DNA of 23,795 nucleotides from Leptolyngbya sp. SIO4C5 (GTDB taxonomy: Bacteria > Cyanobacteriota > Cyanobacteriia > Phormidesmidales > Phormidesmidaceae), in the NCBI GenBank assembly GCA_010671965.1, contig JAAHIC010000013.1:1-23795 (forward strand). Direction: 5' to 3'. This document shows, in pieces, positions 8,367 through 14,749 of this stretch (position 1 is the stretch's first letter; each line of letters starts with the position of its first letter). Under the pieces are notes generated by a model. It was given only the letters and a program-made list of their open reading frames with translations, was not told the DNA's origin and searched no databases. The position numbers and the translations under genes were made by a program.

Positions 8367-8409
8367 CGTGTAGGCCTTAACTGGCGAAGCTGCGATTTCG
8401 GCCCAATTA
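8367..8409 (+). repeat. repeat family copy C (forward)
   Basis: Reads CCGTGTAGGCCTTAACTGGC then GAAGCTGCGATTTCGGCCCAATT. It shares 19 contiguous bases, AACTGGCGAAGCTGCGATTT, with copy A apart from one A before the block. It pairs in inverted orientation with copy D about 180 bases away. Confidence 0.8.
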
Positions 8410-8440
8410 CCGCTTAATCTCTTATATGACAAGGGATTCA

Positions 8441-8499
8441 AGTAGTACACCACTTAGACTAGGGATGGACTCATTTTTGAAGAAAATGAGTAGTACACC
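8441..8499. repeat. hairpin with flanking 11-bp direct repeats
   Basis: AGTAGTACACC occurs at 8441-8451 and again at 8489-8499. Between them CTCATTTT (8470-8477) and AAAATGAG (8483-8490) form a perfect 8-bp stem with a five-base loop. The second direct repeat overlaps the stem's end. The structure sits inside the C-D repeat pair. Its role is unknown. Confidence 0.65.
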
Positions 8500-8587
8500 G
8501 GCTGTTTTCATCTTTTTTAGAGGCTGAAACCCTCATTCTTCCGTTGAAGAGTTGCCTGCACCGCAGCTATCCAGCAATACAAAGGAA

Positions 8588-8634
8588 CTAAATTGCCCCA
8601 AATATCAGCTTCGCTACTTTAGGGCCTACACTGC
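8588..8634 (-). repeat. repeat family copy D (inverted)
   Basis: The reverse complement reads AGTGTAGGCCCTAAAGTAGC then GAAGCTGATATTTGGGGCAA and TTTAGT. It shares the 13 bases GGGGCAATTTAGT with copy A and GTGTAGGCC with copy C. It lies 220 bases upstream of the small recombinase gene. Confidence 0.75.
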
Positions 8635-8853
8635 GCTAAATAGCGCTACTTTGGTATGCCCAAACTCGTAAACGCTGTTAACAGTGTCAACGCTGATGGG
8701 GAGTGAGGTTATGCGATTTCCCCTACTCTTGCTAACGAGAGCGATTCTCATTAATAAGCGATTTTTCTAGCAAGATTCACGGAAAACCGCTGAAACGCCT
8801 GAAAACTGGTTAAACTTAATTTGCTGAAATTGTAAAAAGAGCAAAAACAATCA

Positions 8854-9393
8854 ATGCCTAAGCGCGATCGCCATGACCAAGCTGATGTCTGGAGTGAAGA
8901 TCAGTTTGAGCAGGTTATGGCTGAAATGAGTCCAACAATGAGAGCGCTGTTCTCTGTTTGCTACTACACGGGCTGTCGGATTAGCGAAGCGCGGCAACTT
9001 AAAGCCGAGGATCTAGTAGGTGACTCGATCGTCTTGCGTAAAGCAACGACTAAAACAAAGCGGACGCGATCGGTGCCGATGCATTCCAAGCTAAAGGCTG
9101 TTCTGGGGGAGACGGACTTACCCATGACGGGCTATCTATTTCCCGGTCGCAAAGGCGATCGCCCAATTACAAGACAAGCCTGTGATGCAGCGCTGCGGAA
9201 AGCGTGCGATGTTTTGGAGCTGAAGGGGTTTAGCACTCACAGTAACCGGCGCACCTGGGCGACTCGTTTAGATAAAGCGGGGGTACGGCTTAAGACGATT
9301 CAGGAGTTAGGCGGCTGGGCGTCGATGGCGGCGTTGCAGCGGTATTTGGAGGTGTCCGAGGATGAGAAGGCGGAGGCAATTGGGAAGTTGTGA
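8854..9393 (+). CDS. small tyrosine recombinase without N-terminal core-binding domain
   Basis: 179 residues, essentially just the catalytic domain of a lambda-integrase-type recombinase. Visible residues are Arg in TGCRISEARQL (about 36-46), Lys in KTK, HSNRR (His-x-x-Arg), Trp in GGWAS at the position often held by His, and the nucleophile Tyr in QRYLEVS. All five positions are filled, so it should be catalytically competent. The usual SAM-like DNA-binding domain is absent, as in a group of solitary cyanobacterial integrases whose targets are not established. HIP1 sites and codon use match the host. The repeats just upstream are candidate substrates; that link is inference. Confidence 0.88.
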   Translation: MPKRDRHDQADVWSEDQFEQVMAEMSPTMRALFSVCYYTGCRISEARQLKAEDLVGDSIVLRKATTKTKRTRSVPMHSKLKAVLGETDLPMTGYLFPGRKGDRPITRQACDAALRKACDVLELKGFSTHSNRRTWATRLDKAGVRLKTIQELGGWASMAALQRYLEVSEDEKAEAIGKL

Positions 9394-9404
9394 AAGTCAG
9401 ATAT

Positions 9405-9830
9405 TCAACTTCGTCCTGCTAGTTTGCAGAACACGCAAGCCGCCAACCCCAATGCAGCTACATGTACTGACAAGATGCTGATGTGTGATGAAGACATCCC
9501 TAATAATGAGATTTGAGCGAAAACAAAAGTTGCTGCAAGGGCGAACAGTAAGCAGAGACTTGCAATGATGTTTTTTTGATGCCGTGGGATTTGACGCCGC
9601 CAGATGTCACCGATGGACTCGGCCACAAGCGTACCTGAAATAAATATCAGCTCTCCGTGGCGAGACGTATGTTCAGCCAAATCGCGCCAACCATAAAACC
9701 CATGTCCTCTATGAACGGAAACCATAAAGAGCTGGGCGGCAATTGGTACTAAAGCTAGAACTACAGTAGGAAATAACCACTCGATGATACGGTCTACTTT
9801 GCTGCTGAGATTGATACCGCGACGGGCCAT
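9405..9830 (-). CDS. integral membrane protein, about four TM segments
   Basis: 141 residues, not recognised. Hydrophobic segments lie at about 18-36 (LFPTVVLALVPIAAQLFMV), 62-75 (weak, ELIFISGTLV), 88-108 (IIASLCLLFALAATFVFAQIS) and 116-136. The basic N-terminus (MARRG...SSKVDR) should face the cytoplasm. It is convergent with the recombinase, with only 11 bases between stops. No ribosome-binding site is obvious before the ATG at 9830. Confidence 0.6.
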   Translation of the reverse strand: MARRGINLSSKVDRIIEWLFPTVVLALVPIAAQLFMVSVHRGHGFYGWRDLAEHTSRHGELIFISGTLVAESIGDIWRRQIPRHQKNIIASLCLLFALAATFVFAQISLLGMSSSHISILSVHVAALGLAACVFCKLAGRS

Positions 9831-10025
9831 AGATTAAAGCTTCTAGTAAAATAGTGCAGAATCAAGTACATTTGCACTAACGATATAGCCGATTGCGTAC
9901 AATGGATAATCTATATATGTCGTGAAAACCGAACAACAGTTTTCAATATGCGCTATATCTAGCGTACGACTGAAAGCTCATGTTTTAGCCGAAATGAATA
10001 GCTATAACATGACGTAGCTATCTGT

Positions 10026-10059
10026 TAAGTAAGTGAGTAAGTGCTTGAGTGAGTAATTG
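10026..10059 (+). promoter_or_regulatory. TGAGT-type direct repeats upstream of parA
   Basis: The stretch holds overlapping copies of (T/A)AGT and GAGT: AAGTAAGTGAGTAAGTGC then TTGAGTGAGTAA. Similar words occur again right after the partner gene (10991-11022). In ParA/RHH partition cassettes the RHH protein binds short direct repeats that act as operator and often as centromere, so this is a likely binding site. Confidence 0.5.
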
Positions 10060-10112
10060 TTGCTATAAGCGTTTACTTACTTTATGCTGTGAGCCTCTAC
10101 TGGTTCAAACCC

Positions 10113-10703
10113 ATGATTATCAGTCTTACCCAGTACAAGGGAGGCGTCGGCAAAACCACCAGTGCGATTTGTCTCGCCACGCTACTGAGCCGCGAAGCTA
10201 GCACCCTCCTGATCGACTCAGACCCCAACCGCAGCGCCACGCTTTGGGCACGCAAAGGTAATTTGCCCTTTCAGGTCTGTAGTGACTCCGAAGCGCCAAA
10301 GCTGCTGATGAGCGGTCAGTATCGCCACACCGTTATCGATACCCCGGCTCGGCCAGCGGCTGACGATATCAAGGCGATCGCCAAAGGTGCTGACCTGCTC
10401 ATCCTGCCGACTACCCCCGATCCACTCAGCTTATCGGCCTTGGTGCAAATCGCCTCAGAGCTGCCCAAAGACGCCAACTACCGCTGCCTGGTCACGCTCT
10501 CTCCCCCAGCACCGCAAACCGATGGCGCTGACGCGATCGCGGCTCTGAAGCGTCATGGCCTACCTGTGTTTGAGCGTCCTATTCGTCGCTACAAGGCGTA
10601 TATCAAAGCGGCGGATCTCGGCGTGGTTGTGGAGAAGGCCCCCGGTGGTGGGGTGGCCTGGCGAGACTGGGAAATCGTTTGGAAGGAGTTGAACAATGAT
10701 TGA
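10113..10703 (+). CDS. parA: ParA-family partition ATPase
   Basis: About 196 residues, a small type Ib-like ParA. The deviant Walker A is KGGVGKTT near the N-terminus (QYKGGVGKTTSAICLA), followed by LLIDSDPNRSATLWA (Walker A' Asp) and HTVIDTPA (Walker B). The C-terminal half has ILPTTPDPLSLSAL as in other ParA proteins. It would drive plasmid segregation over the nucleoid with its RHH partner. A GTG at 10089 would add eight residues; the ATG at 10113 starts directly at the core strand MIISLTQYKGG. The gene overlaps the next by 8 bases, indicating translational coupling. No long N-terminal HTH is present, so autoregulation likely depends on the partner. Confidence 0.93.
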   Translation: MIISLTQYKGGVGKTTSAICLATLLSREASTLLIDSDPNRSATLWARKGNLPFQVCSDSEAPKLLMSGQYRHTVIDTPARPAADDIKAIAKGADLLILPTTPDPLSLSALVQIASELPKDANYRCLVTLSPPAPQTDGADAIAALKRHGLPVFERPIRRYKAYIKAADLGVVVEKAPGGGVAWRDWEIVWKELNND

Positions 10704-11007
10704 AAAGTGGGACGACATTTTCTCAGCCGCGCAAGGGAAAGCGGAGCCATCCTCAGAACCAGATCCGCCAGCTAAGCCGAAAGCGACTCCTAAGTCCAAA
10801 CCGCCACGTGCAGCAAGGCCCGCTGCTAAAGCTAGTCCCTGGGCGGATCTAGAGCCAGAGGGCAAAGAACCAACCGTCAGGCTGAACGTAGACATCTCGC
10901 TGAGTTTGAACGATCGCTTAGCTGAGAAAGCGCGGAAGCTACGAAAGCCAAAATCTGAGTTAGTTAGGCGTTTACTTGAGTGGGCGCTTGATGACTCAAT
11001 TGAGTGA
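10696..11007 (+). CDS. RHH centromere-binding partner of ParA
   Basis: 103 residues. The amino half is a disordered Pro/Ala/Lys-rich arm (KPKATPKSKPPRAARPAAK). The C-terminal half reads TVRLNVDISLSLNDRLAEKA then KPKSELVRRLLEWAL, a ribbon-helix-helix fold. This is the layout of ParG/CopG-like partition proteins: a flexible tail that stimulates ParA, then an RHH dimer that binds centromere repeats. The overlap with parA and repeats on both sides fit a complete partition cassette. It is not a ParB-type HTH protein. Confidence 0.82.
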   Translation: MIEKWDDIFSAAQGKAEPSSEPDPPAKPKATPKSKPPRAARPAAKASPWADLEPEGKEPTVRLNVDISLSLNDRLAEKARKLRKPKSELVRRLLEWALDDSIE

Positions 11008-11022
11008 GTGTTTGAGTCAATT
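10991..11022 (+). promoter_or_regulatory. TGAGT-type repeats downstream of the partition genes
   Basis: TGACTCAATTGAGTGAGTG then TTTGAGTCAATTAG spans the stop codon of the RHH gene. ACTCAATTGAGT is a perfect 12-bp palindrome, and TTGAGT is repeated 12 bases on. The words match those upstream of parA, so this may be a second binding site for the RHH protein or the centromere itself. Confidence 0.45.
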
Positions 11023-11063
11023 AGTTGTGCGATCAGATGAGTTAGCTTTTGGGCGATCGCTTT

Positions 11064-11873
11064 TTAGCTCATTCCGCCAGCTGGAAAGTATTTTGCGAAC
11101 TTGAGCCGTGTTAGCCGAATAGCTTCGTCGTGAGACTGCTCTAGGCTATCGAGGTCAAGCTGAGCCACCATCTTCTCGCAGTAGGCCACTGCTTCTAGTC
11201 CCACCGCTTGTGGGATGTAGTTACGCGCAATACGACCGCTGCCATGAATCGGATTTTCCCAGGTTGCTTTCATTGTGGCTGCGTCCATGCCGAATAGACC
11301 CCGATAGACATAGTTTGTCCAATAGCCGTAGCGTCCTCTGGGGTCTTTGCCCTTAACTTCCCAGCTCCAATCGGCTCGATAAGGCTTACCGGCTTCTCGC
11401 GTCATTAGCCACTGCTGCAGCACCTCATCGTCTTCTCGTGTATAGACCCGCTTAAGAACTGTATAGGCTTGAGCATAGACCCCTTCAGCTGCAAACCAGG
11501 CAAGAAAATCAATCAGACCATCACGGGCAGGCTTACGCAGCTTACCCGGATTCTTTGCCCAGTCTCGCGCTAGATCTACCCAGTCTGAAGCTTCGACTAA
11601 AAGGTACTGGTTGCCGTCCTCTGCCGTTATTTCGGACACCCTGAAAGTGTTGCCAGATGGAAGCTTGAGACACCTAACTCCTTCTATTTCGGACACCCTA
11701 TCCGAAAGCGTTTGACGCGGGATACCAATGTGCCGATCCATGCCGCGAAAGCCCAGTCCGATGGTTGGGCGGCCCTCACCCAGACCGTTTGGATCGATGA
11801 TGACGGCTCTTAGCTCACGGCTCTTGTAGCGCAGAGGAATGATTTGGCCGGCGCGAAATTGAGAAGATGTCAT
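11064..11873 (-). CDS. uncharacterised protein, possibly antirepressor-like
   Basis: 269 residues, soluble, no signal peptide. The region from about 175 to 260 (VYRGLFGMDAATMK, then IARNYIP, GLEAVAYCEKMVA) recalls C-terminal domains of phage antirepressor or Bro-type proteins in arrangement, but the resemblance is weak. The amino 95 residues are beta-rich and include RHIGIPRQTLSDRVSEIEGV, which could form a small DNA-binding unit. It is the last gene of a minus-strand operon: RHH protein, GIY-YIG nuclease, then this, with gaps of 5 and 11 bases. Its function is not known. Confidence 0.7.
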   Translation of the reverse strand: MTSSQFRAGQIIPLRYKSRELRAVIIDPNGLGEGRPTIGLGFRGMDRHIGIPRQTLSDRVSEIEGVRCLKLPSGNTFRVSEITAEDGNQYLLVEASDWVDLARDWAKNPGKLRKPARDGLIDFLAWFAAEGVYAQAYTVLKRVYTREDDEVLQQWLMTREAGKPYRADWSWEVKGKDPRGRYGYWTNYVYRGLFGMDAATMKATWENPIHGSGRIARNYIPQAVGLEAVAYCEKMVAQLDLDSLEQSHDEAIRLTRLKFAKYFPAGGMS

Positions 11874-11884
11874 AGGAGCTAACG

Positions 11885-12262
11885 CTAAAACTTGTTTTTC
11901 CTACTTCTGCCGTGCCCTCTTCTAAAGTTGGCCGCATACGGCCTCTGGTATTGATTAAATGCTGGCTGTAGTTGCCTGATCCAGAACCTTTCTCTCTCAT
12001 CTAGCTGTAGGCTATTAAAATCACACTCTTCCACAAGCTCAAAGACAAAAGCATCTGCTCCATATTGTGAGTAAGCTGCTTGCAGAAGTTTATTTGAATG
12101 CCGTCCATCCTCTAGCTGAGATTTATGGGCTAGATACCGTCTCCTCAGATATTCTGATGCACCGATGTAGCAATCTTGAGTAATGGTGTTCCGAATCTGG
12201 TAGACACCTGGGATAATACGATTCTTGCGGCGTTTCCAGGAAAGGCAATACTGCATTTTCAC
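11885..12262 (-). CDS. free-standing GIY-YIG endonuclease
   Basis: 125 residues. The GIY-YIG core is clear: PGVYQIRN for GIY, CYIGAS for YIG, then the conserved Arg in YLRRRYLAH, a following His, HSNKLLQAA and the late FELVEECD with the catalytic Glu. These enzymes cut DNA using one metal ion; free-standing phage and plasmid versions behave as homing or exclusion nucleases. After the domain comes only a short basic tail with no zinc finger. A GTG at 12262 or an ATG at 12256 may start it. It is flanked at 5 and 11 bases by its operon partners, so production is probably tied to the upstream RHH protein. Confidence 0.87.
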   Translation of the reverse strand: MKMQYCLSWKRRKNRIIPGVYQIRNTITQDCYIGASEYLRRRYLAHKSQLEDGRHSNKLLQAAYSQYGADAFVFELVEECDFNSLQLDERERFWIRQLQPAFNQYQRPYAANFRRGHGRSRKNKF

Positions 12263-12267
12263 GATCG

Positions 12268-12507
12268 CTAATCTTCTACATCGAGAGGCTCAAAAGCAAT
12301 CTTTCTCAGCTTGCCGCCCACCAGTTTGAAGTTCTGCTCGTCAATCAGCTCAACAGCCGCCTGAATCAGGACAGAGGCCATATTAGCGACGGGTCTTGCA
12401 TCCACATCAGCAAGTTCCTCTAGTCGCTTAAGTGTCTCTTCGGGTAGCGGAGTGTGGACGCGGGGTTGCTTGCGAGCCAAATCAGTTTCTATATGAGAAT
12501 TTTGCAT
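12268..12507 (-). CDS. ribbon-helix-helix regulator
   Basis: 79 residues: RVHTPLPEETLKRLEELAD then ARPVANMASVLIQAAVELI, a CopG/MetJ-Arc type strand-helix-helix. It is the first gene of the operon with the GIY-YIG nuclease. Three 10-bp-phased repeats lie 45-75 bases upstream of the ATG and a fourth element sits 6 bases upstream. I infer that it represses its own operon. Confidence 0.78.
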   Translation of the reverse strand: MQNSHIETDLARKQPRVHTPLPEETLKRLEELADVDARPVANMASVLIQAAVELIDEQNFKLVGGKLRKIAFEPLDVED

Positions 12508-12513
12508 CCAATT

Positions 12514-12580
12514 GTACCAAACAGTTCATGGAAGTTATTTTATGTGGTTTGGGTAACCATTGGTAGCCAAATGTATCCAA
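12514..12580 (+). promoter_or_regulatory. 10-bp-phased operator repeats
   Basis: GTAACCAT (12553), GTAGCCAA (12563) and GTATCCAA (12573) follow each other at exactly 10 bases, so they face the same side of the helix. A related GTACCAA lies at 12514. This spacing is typical of sites bound by adjacent RHH dimers. They lie between the minus-strand RHH gene and the plus-strand operon at 12702 and could affect both. Confidence 0.65.
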
Positions 12581-12701
12581 TGCTGATATTCTACGCAATT
12601 AGTAGCTCATTGCTACGCGCACGCTAGCCGCACAGCCGCAGCACAGTTCAAAACGACTGAATCATCAGCATTTGAGCCATTCGCTCAAGGAGTTTGCACA
12701 G

Positions 12702-13298
12702 ATGAGATCCGTATCACCGCACGTCGCAGCGCACGTGCGATCGCACATTGAGAGCACACCACAGCCCATATCAGCTCCCTACACCGCACAGCAGCTCGCA
12801 GACGAATTAGGCGTCAAAGCCGTCACTATCCGTACCCGCTGGTTTGACTGGCTCTGTAAAGTCGCCCCCGAACCGCTGCTGAAAGAAGGTAAAGGCTTCA
12901 CCGAGCTAGCGCGATCGCTCTTTAGCGAGTTCTCCCAGGTGCCCAAGCAGTCACGGCAGCAGTGGGTCGCAGATGCCAAAGGTCACTACTCCCAGGAATG
13001 GGGCAGCGCTGGCGTGATTGAAGGGGAGCTGGTACCCGATGAGGTTAGCGGTGCTCTAGCACTCATTCAGACTCAGAACAGTCACCTGCAGCAGTCGCTA
13101 GAGGTTGAACTGGCAGACGTGCAAGCTTTCATCGAGCAGGCTAACGTCGCTGAGGTCGATTTCTCTGATGCTGAGCTGCAAGCCTACAAGACCACTGGCG
13201 CTAAGCGGGGCATCGCTCGGTTCAAGATTGAGACACAGACCGAGCTGGAGGTGCTGAACGCCCTCAGACAGCAGCGGATGCAGGGCGATGCGAGCTGA
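12702..13298 (+). CDS. HTH DNA-binding protein, first gene of a four-gene operon
   Basis: About 198 residues. YTAQQLADELGVKAVTIRTR (about 27-46) is a helix-turn-helix of the excisionase/MerR-like kind. A second helical unit with WFDWLCKVAPEPLL and ELARSLFSEF follows. The C-terminal 80 residues are helical and rich in Gln/Glu (a likely coiled coil). AAGGAG at 12687-12692 lies nine bases before the ATG at 12702; a TTG at 12672 would add ten residues. It overlaps the next gene by 11 bases. It probably regulates replication or the operon; its exact role is not recognised. Confidence 0.75.
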   Translation: MRSVSPHVAAHVRSHIESTPQPISAPYTAQQLADELGVKAVTIRTRWFDWLCKVAPEPLLKEGKGFTELARSLFSEFSQVPKQSRQQWVADAKGHYSQEWGSAGVIEGELVPDEVSGALALIQTQNSHLQQSLEVELADVQAFIEQANVAEVDFSDAELQAYKTTGAKRGIARFKIETQTELEVLNALRQQRMQGDAS

Positions 13299-13824
13299 GT
13301 TCATGGGCGCGATCGCCTTTGGTATCTCGATCGTTGCGGTCGAAGCGGCGGCTCTGACGCCCTACAGCCGTGACGGGCAGCTTTCAGCCCAGCAGGTCAA
13401 AGTGCTAGAGCATCTGGCCTGGCCCCAAGCTTACCAGGATATGATTGGCACCTTTGGCTATCCCCGCTACCGGGCGAACTGCTGTGACTGGTATCTCACG
13501 CCTGCGGGTGTCTATGTCGTCATCCATTACGACTCGATGAGCCAGAACGCACTGGCAACAGGCTACCACTGGAAACACTTTCCAATTGCAGACTCGGCTG
13601 AGCGATCGCCGCGCTATGGAGCTGATGGTTCCATTACGGCTGAGCAGTTGCGCACTTTGCAGCATCTAGCTTGGCCCCAGCACCGCGCTGACATGATCGG
13701 CACCTTTGGCTATCCGCGTCACTACAGCGACCAAGCCGACTACTACGCCTACGGCGATCGCTGGGTTGTGGTTTGGTACCGAGAGACTTTGGCTATGAGC
13801 TACAGCACCCAAGAAAATTTATGA
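13288..13824 (+). CDS. exported protein with duplicated BamE/SmpA-like domain
   Basis: 178 residues. The start is hydrophobic (FMGAIAFGISIVAVEAAAL), a likely signal or anchor. Two repeats of about 70 residues follow. The first contains LSAQQVKVLEHLAWPQ and MIGTFGYPRY. The second contains ITAEQLRTLQHLAWPQ and MIGTFGYPRHY. Each ends in a Tyr/Trp-rich strand pair (WYLTPAGVYVVIHY, YYAYGDRWVVVWY). The order helix pair, then GxFGxP, then beta hairpin matches the fold shared by BamE/SmpA and the beta-lactamase inhibitor repeats, so envelope protein binding is plausible. Starts at 13288 or 13303 are both possible. It is coupled to its neighbours by overlaps at both ends. Confidence 0.72.
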   Translation: MRAEFMGAIAFGISIVAVEAAALTPYSRDGQLSAQQVKVLEHLAWPQAYQDMIGTFGYPRYRANCCDWYLTPAGVYVVIHYDSMSQNALATGYHWKHFPIADSAERSPRYGADGSITAEQLRTLQHLAWPQHRADMIGTFGYPRHYSDQADYYAYGDRWVVVWYRETLAMSYSTQENL

Positions 13825-14228
13825 GGTCAATGATGAAACTAAGTAAGATTCCGAGAACGTTAGCCCTGGCTGGCTTTTCCGCCTTTCTGATGGCGGGGAA
13901 CTGCGGTGAGATGGGCTGTGGTATTGGTGGTTGCGGCTCACTCTTGTCGGGTGGCTCTGGCAGCTCCGCTAGGCCGATGGCTCCACCGGCGATGGAAATG
14001 ATTGAAGATCCAGACGCAGCTACAGAAGAATGGGAAGAGGAGGTCTGGGCTAAGAATGCCGATGAGGCTGAGGGCAAGTGCGAAAAAATTGCTGATAAGG
14101 TTGGGCTAACCACGCTGCTCAAGGTAACTCAGAGAAGCCAAAAGGCCAGTAAGTACGGTGACTATCGGTTTATTTGTTGGTTTAAGTCAGAGGTAGACAA
14201 TGAGTACACAGACGATCTCGATTCCTGA
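13821..14228 (+). CDS. exported Gly/Cys-rich protein
   Basis: About 135 residues. A basic start (MKLSKIPRT) and hydrophobic core (LALAGFSAFLMAG) form a signal peptide, followed by a Gly/Cys cluster (NCGEMGCGIGGCG). The cysteine after LMAGN is not a standard lipobox, so lipidation is uncertain. The C-terminal 60 residues begin EEWEEEVWAKNADEAEGKCE and end YRFICWFKSE, a small alpha/beta domain with two cysteines. ATG codons at 13821, 13830 and 13833 are all possible. The first makes an ATGA overlap with the upstream stop, and GAGG at 13823-13826 suits the later two. Its function is not known. Confidence 0.65.
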   Translation: MRSMMKLSKIPRTLALAGFSAFLMAGNCGEMGCGIGGCGSLLSGGSGSSARPMAPPAMEMIEDPDAATEEWEEEVWAKNADEAEGKCEKIADKVGLTTLLKVTQRSQKASKYGDYRFICWFKSEVDNEYTDDLDS

Positions 14229-14514
14229 TATTGCGCAGATTCCCACCATCCCGCCAAAAGGCAAGGCTTATCTGTCGGTCAATTTAGCGTTAGCTAATCC
14301 TGGGCAAGTTTGGGCGATCGCTGAGCAGTTAGGTTTCACGCCGAAGCTGGTTTACCTAGTAACACGCTTGGGCATCGAAATTCACTGTCTACTGCACGAA
14401 GGCGAGTATAGCGATTCGGTTGACTTTGAGACAGAGATTGAAGCGATGCGAGATGCTGACATCGATATCGACGCTATTCGGTTTGCTTACGCACGACCTG
14501 CGATCGCGGCTTAG
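14200..14514 (+). CDS. uncharacterised small protein, last gene of the operon
   Basis: 104 residues, soluble. GAGG stands six bases before the ATG at 14200, and the gene overlaps the preceding one by 29 bases. A Pro-rich amino end (IPDIAQIPTIPPKG) leads into a mixed alpha/beta part ending in an acidic helix (EIEAMRDADIDIDAIRFAYA). I do not recognise it. A stem-loop 20 bases after its stop ends the operon. Confidence 0.65.
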   Translation: MSTQTISIPDIAQIPTIPPKGKAYLSVNLALANPGQVWAIAEQLGFTPKLVYLVTRLGIEIHCLLHEGEYSDSVDFETEIEAMRDADIDIDAIRFAYARPAIAA

Positions 14515-14534
14515 CTCAATACACCTAAACGTCC

Positions 14535-14567
14535 GCCCTCAGTTTGGCCGAGCTGAGGGCTTTGCGT
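14535..14567 (+). terminator. stem-loop terminator of the four-gene operon
   Basis: GCCCTCAG (14535-14542) pairs with CTGAGGGC (14553-14560) across a ten-base loop, followed by TTTGCGT. The T run is short, so termination may be partial. It lies 20 bases after the last stop. Confidence 0.65.
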
Positions 14568-14749
14568 CTGCGCGATCGCTTTTCAAACATAGCCAACCTA
14601 TCAATCCAAGCCTATTAGCAACTCGCCGCTCTGCGAGACGGCTCTGGGCGTTCCCCCCAGAACCTCCCGCTCAGCAAGGCGATCGCAAGGTAAGCCAACG
14701 CAGGGAGCGCTAGTATACGCCATAAAAGCCCGTCTCAAGGGCTGCGCAA
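14568..14749 (+). other. hairpin-rich intergenic region
   Basis: No gene supported; a 97-codon frame across 14420-14713 is a shadow of the preceding gene. Two further hairpins are visible. GGCTCTGGG (14640-14648) pairs with CCCAGAACC (14656-14664) with one mismatch, and AGCCC/GGGCT (14727-14743) forms a second. HIP1 sites occur at 14571 and 14680. Confidence 0.45.

Larger units (their letters stand above)
8142..8853. other. long intergenic region with repeats and hairpin
   Basis: About 710 bases between the secreted SH3-like gene and the recombinase, without a supported gene. It contains triplicated CTGGCA words (8324-8357), repeat copies C and D, an 8-bp hairpin with flanking direct repeats (8441-8499), and a CTGTTAACAG palindrome (8675-8684) followed by GTCAACGCTGAT. 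The dense repeats suggest recombination or regulatory sites for the adjacent recombinase. Confidence 0.5.

Noticed and set aside
5003..8700. Classical integron attC sites
   Set aside because: I looked for RYYYAAC and GTTRRRY core boxes at the repeats and did not find properly placed pairs. The recombinase also shows no integron-integrase-specific insert, so only a looser cassette-like idea is kept.
12508..12530. TACAAT just before the RHH start as a -10 box of a leaderless promoter
   Set aside because: It ends only three bases before the ATG, so transcription would start inside the gene; it is better read as part of an operator element.
14420..14713. Plus-strand 97-codon frame
   Set aside because: Overlaps the 14200-14514 gene and crosses its terminator; the residue mix is Arg/Ser-rich, as expected of a shadow.
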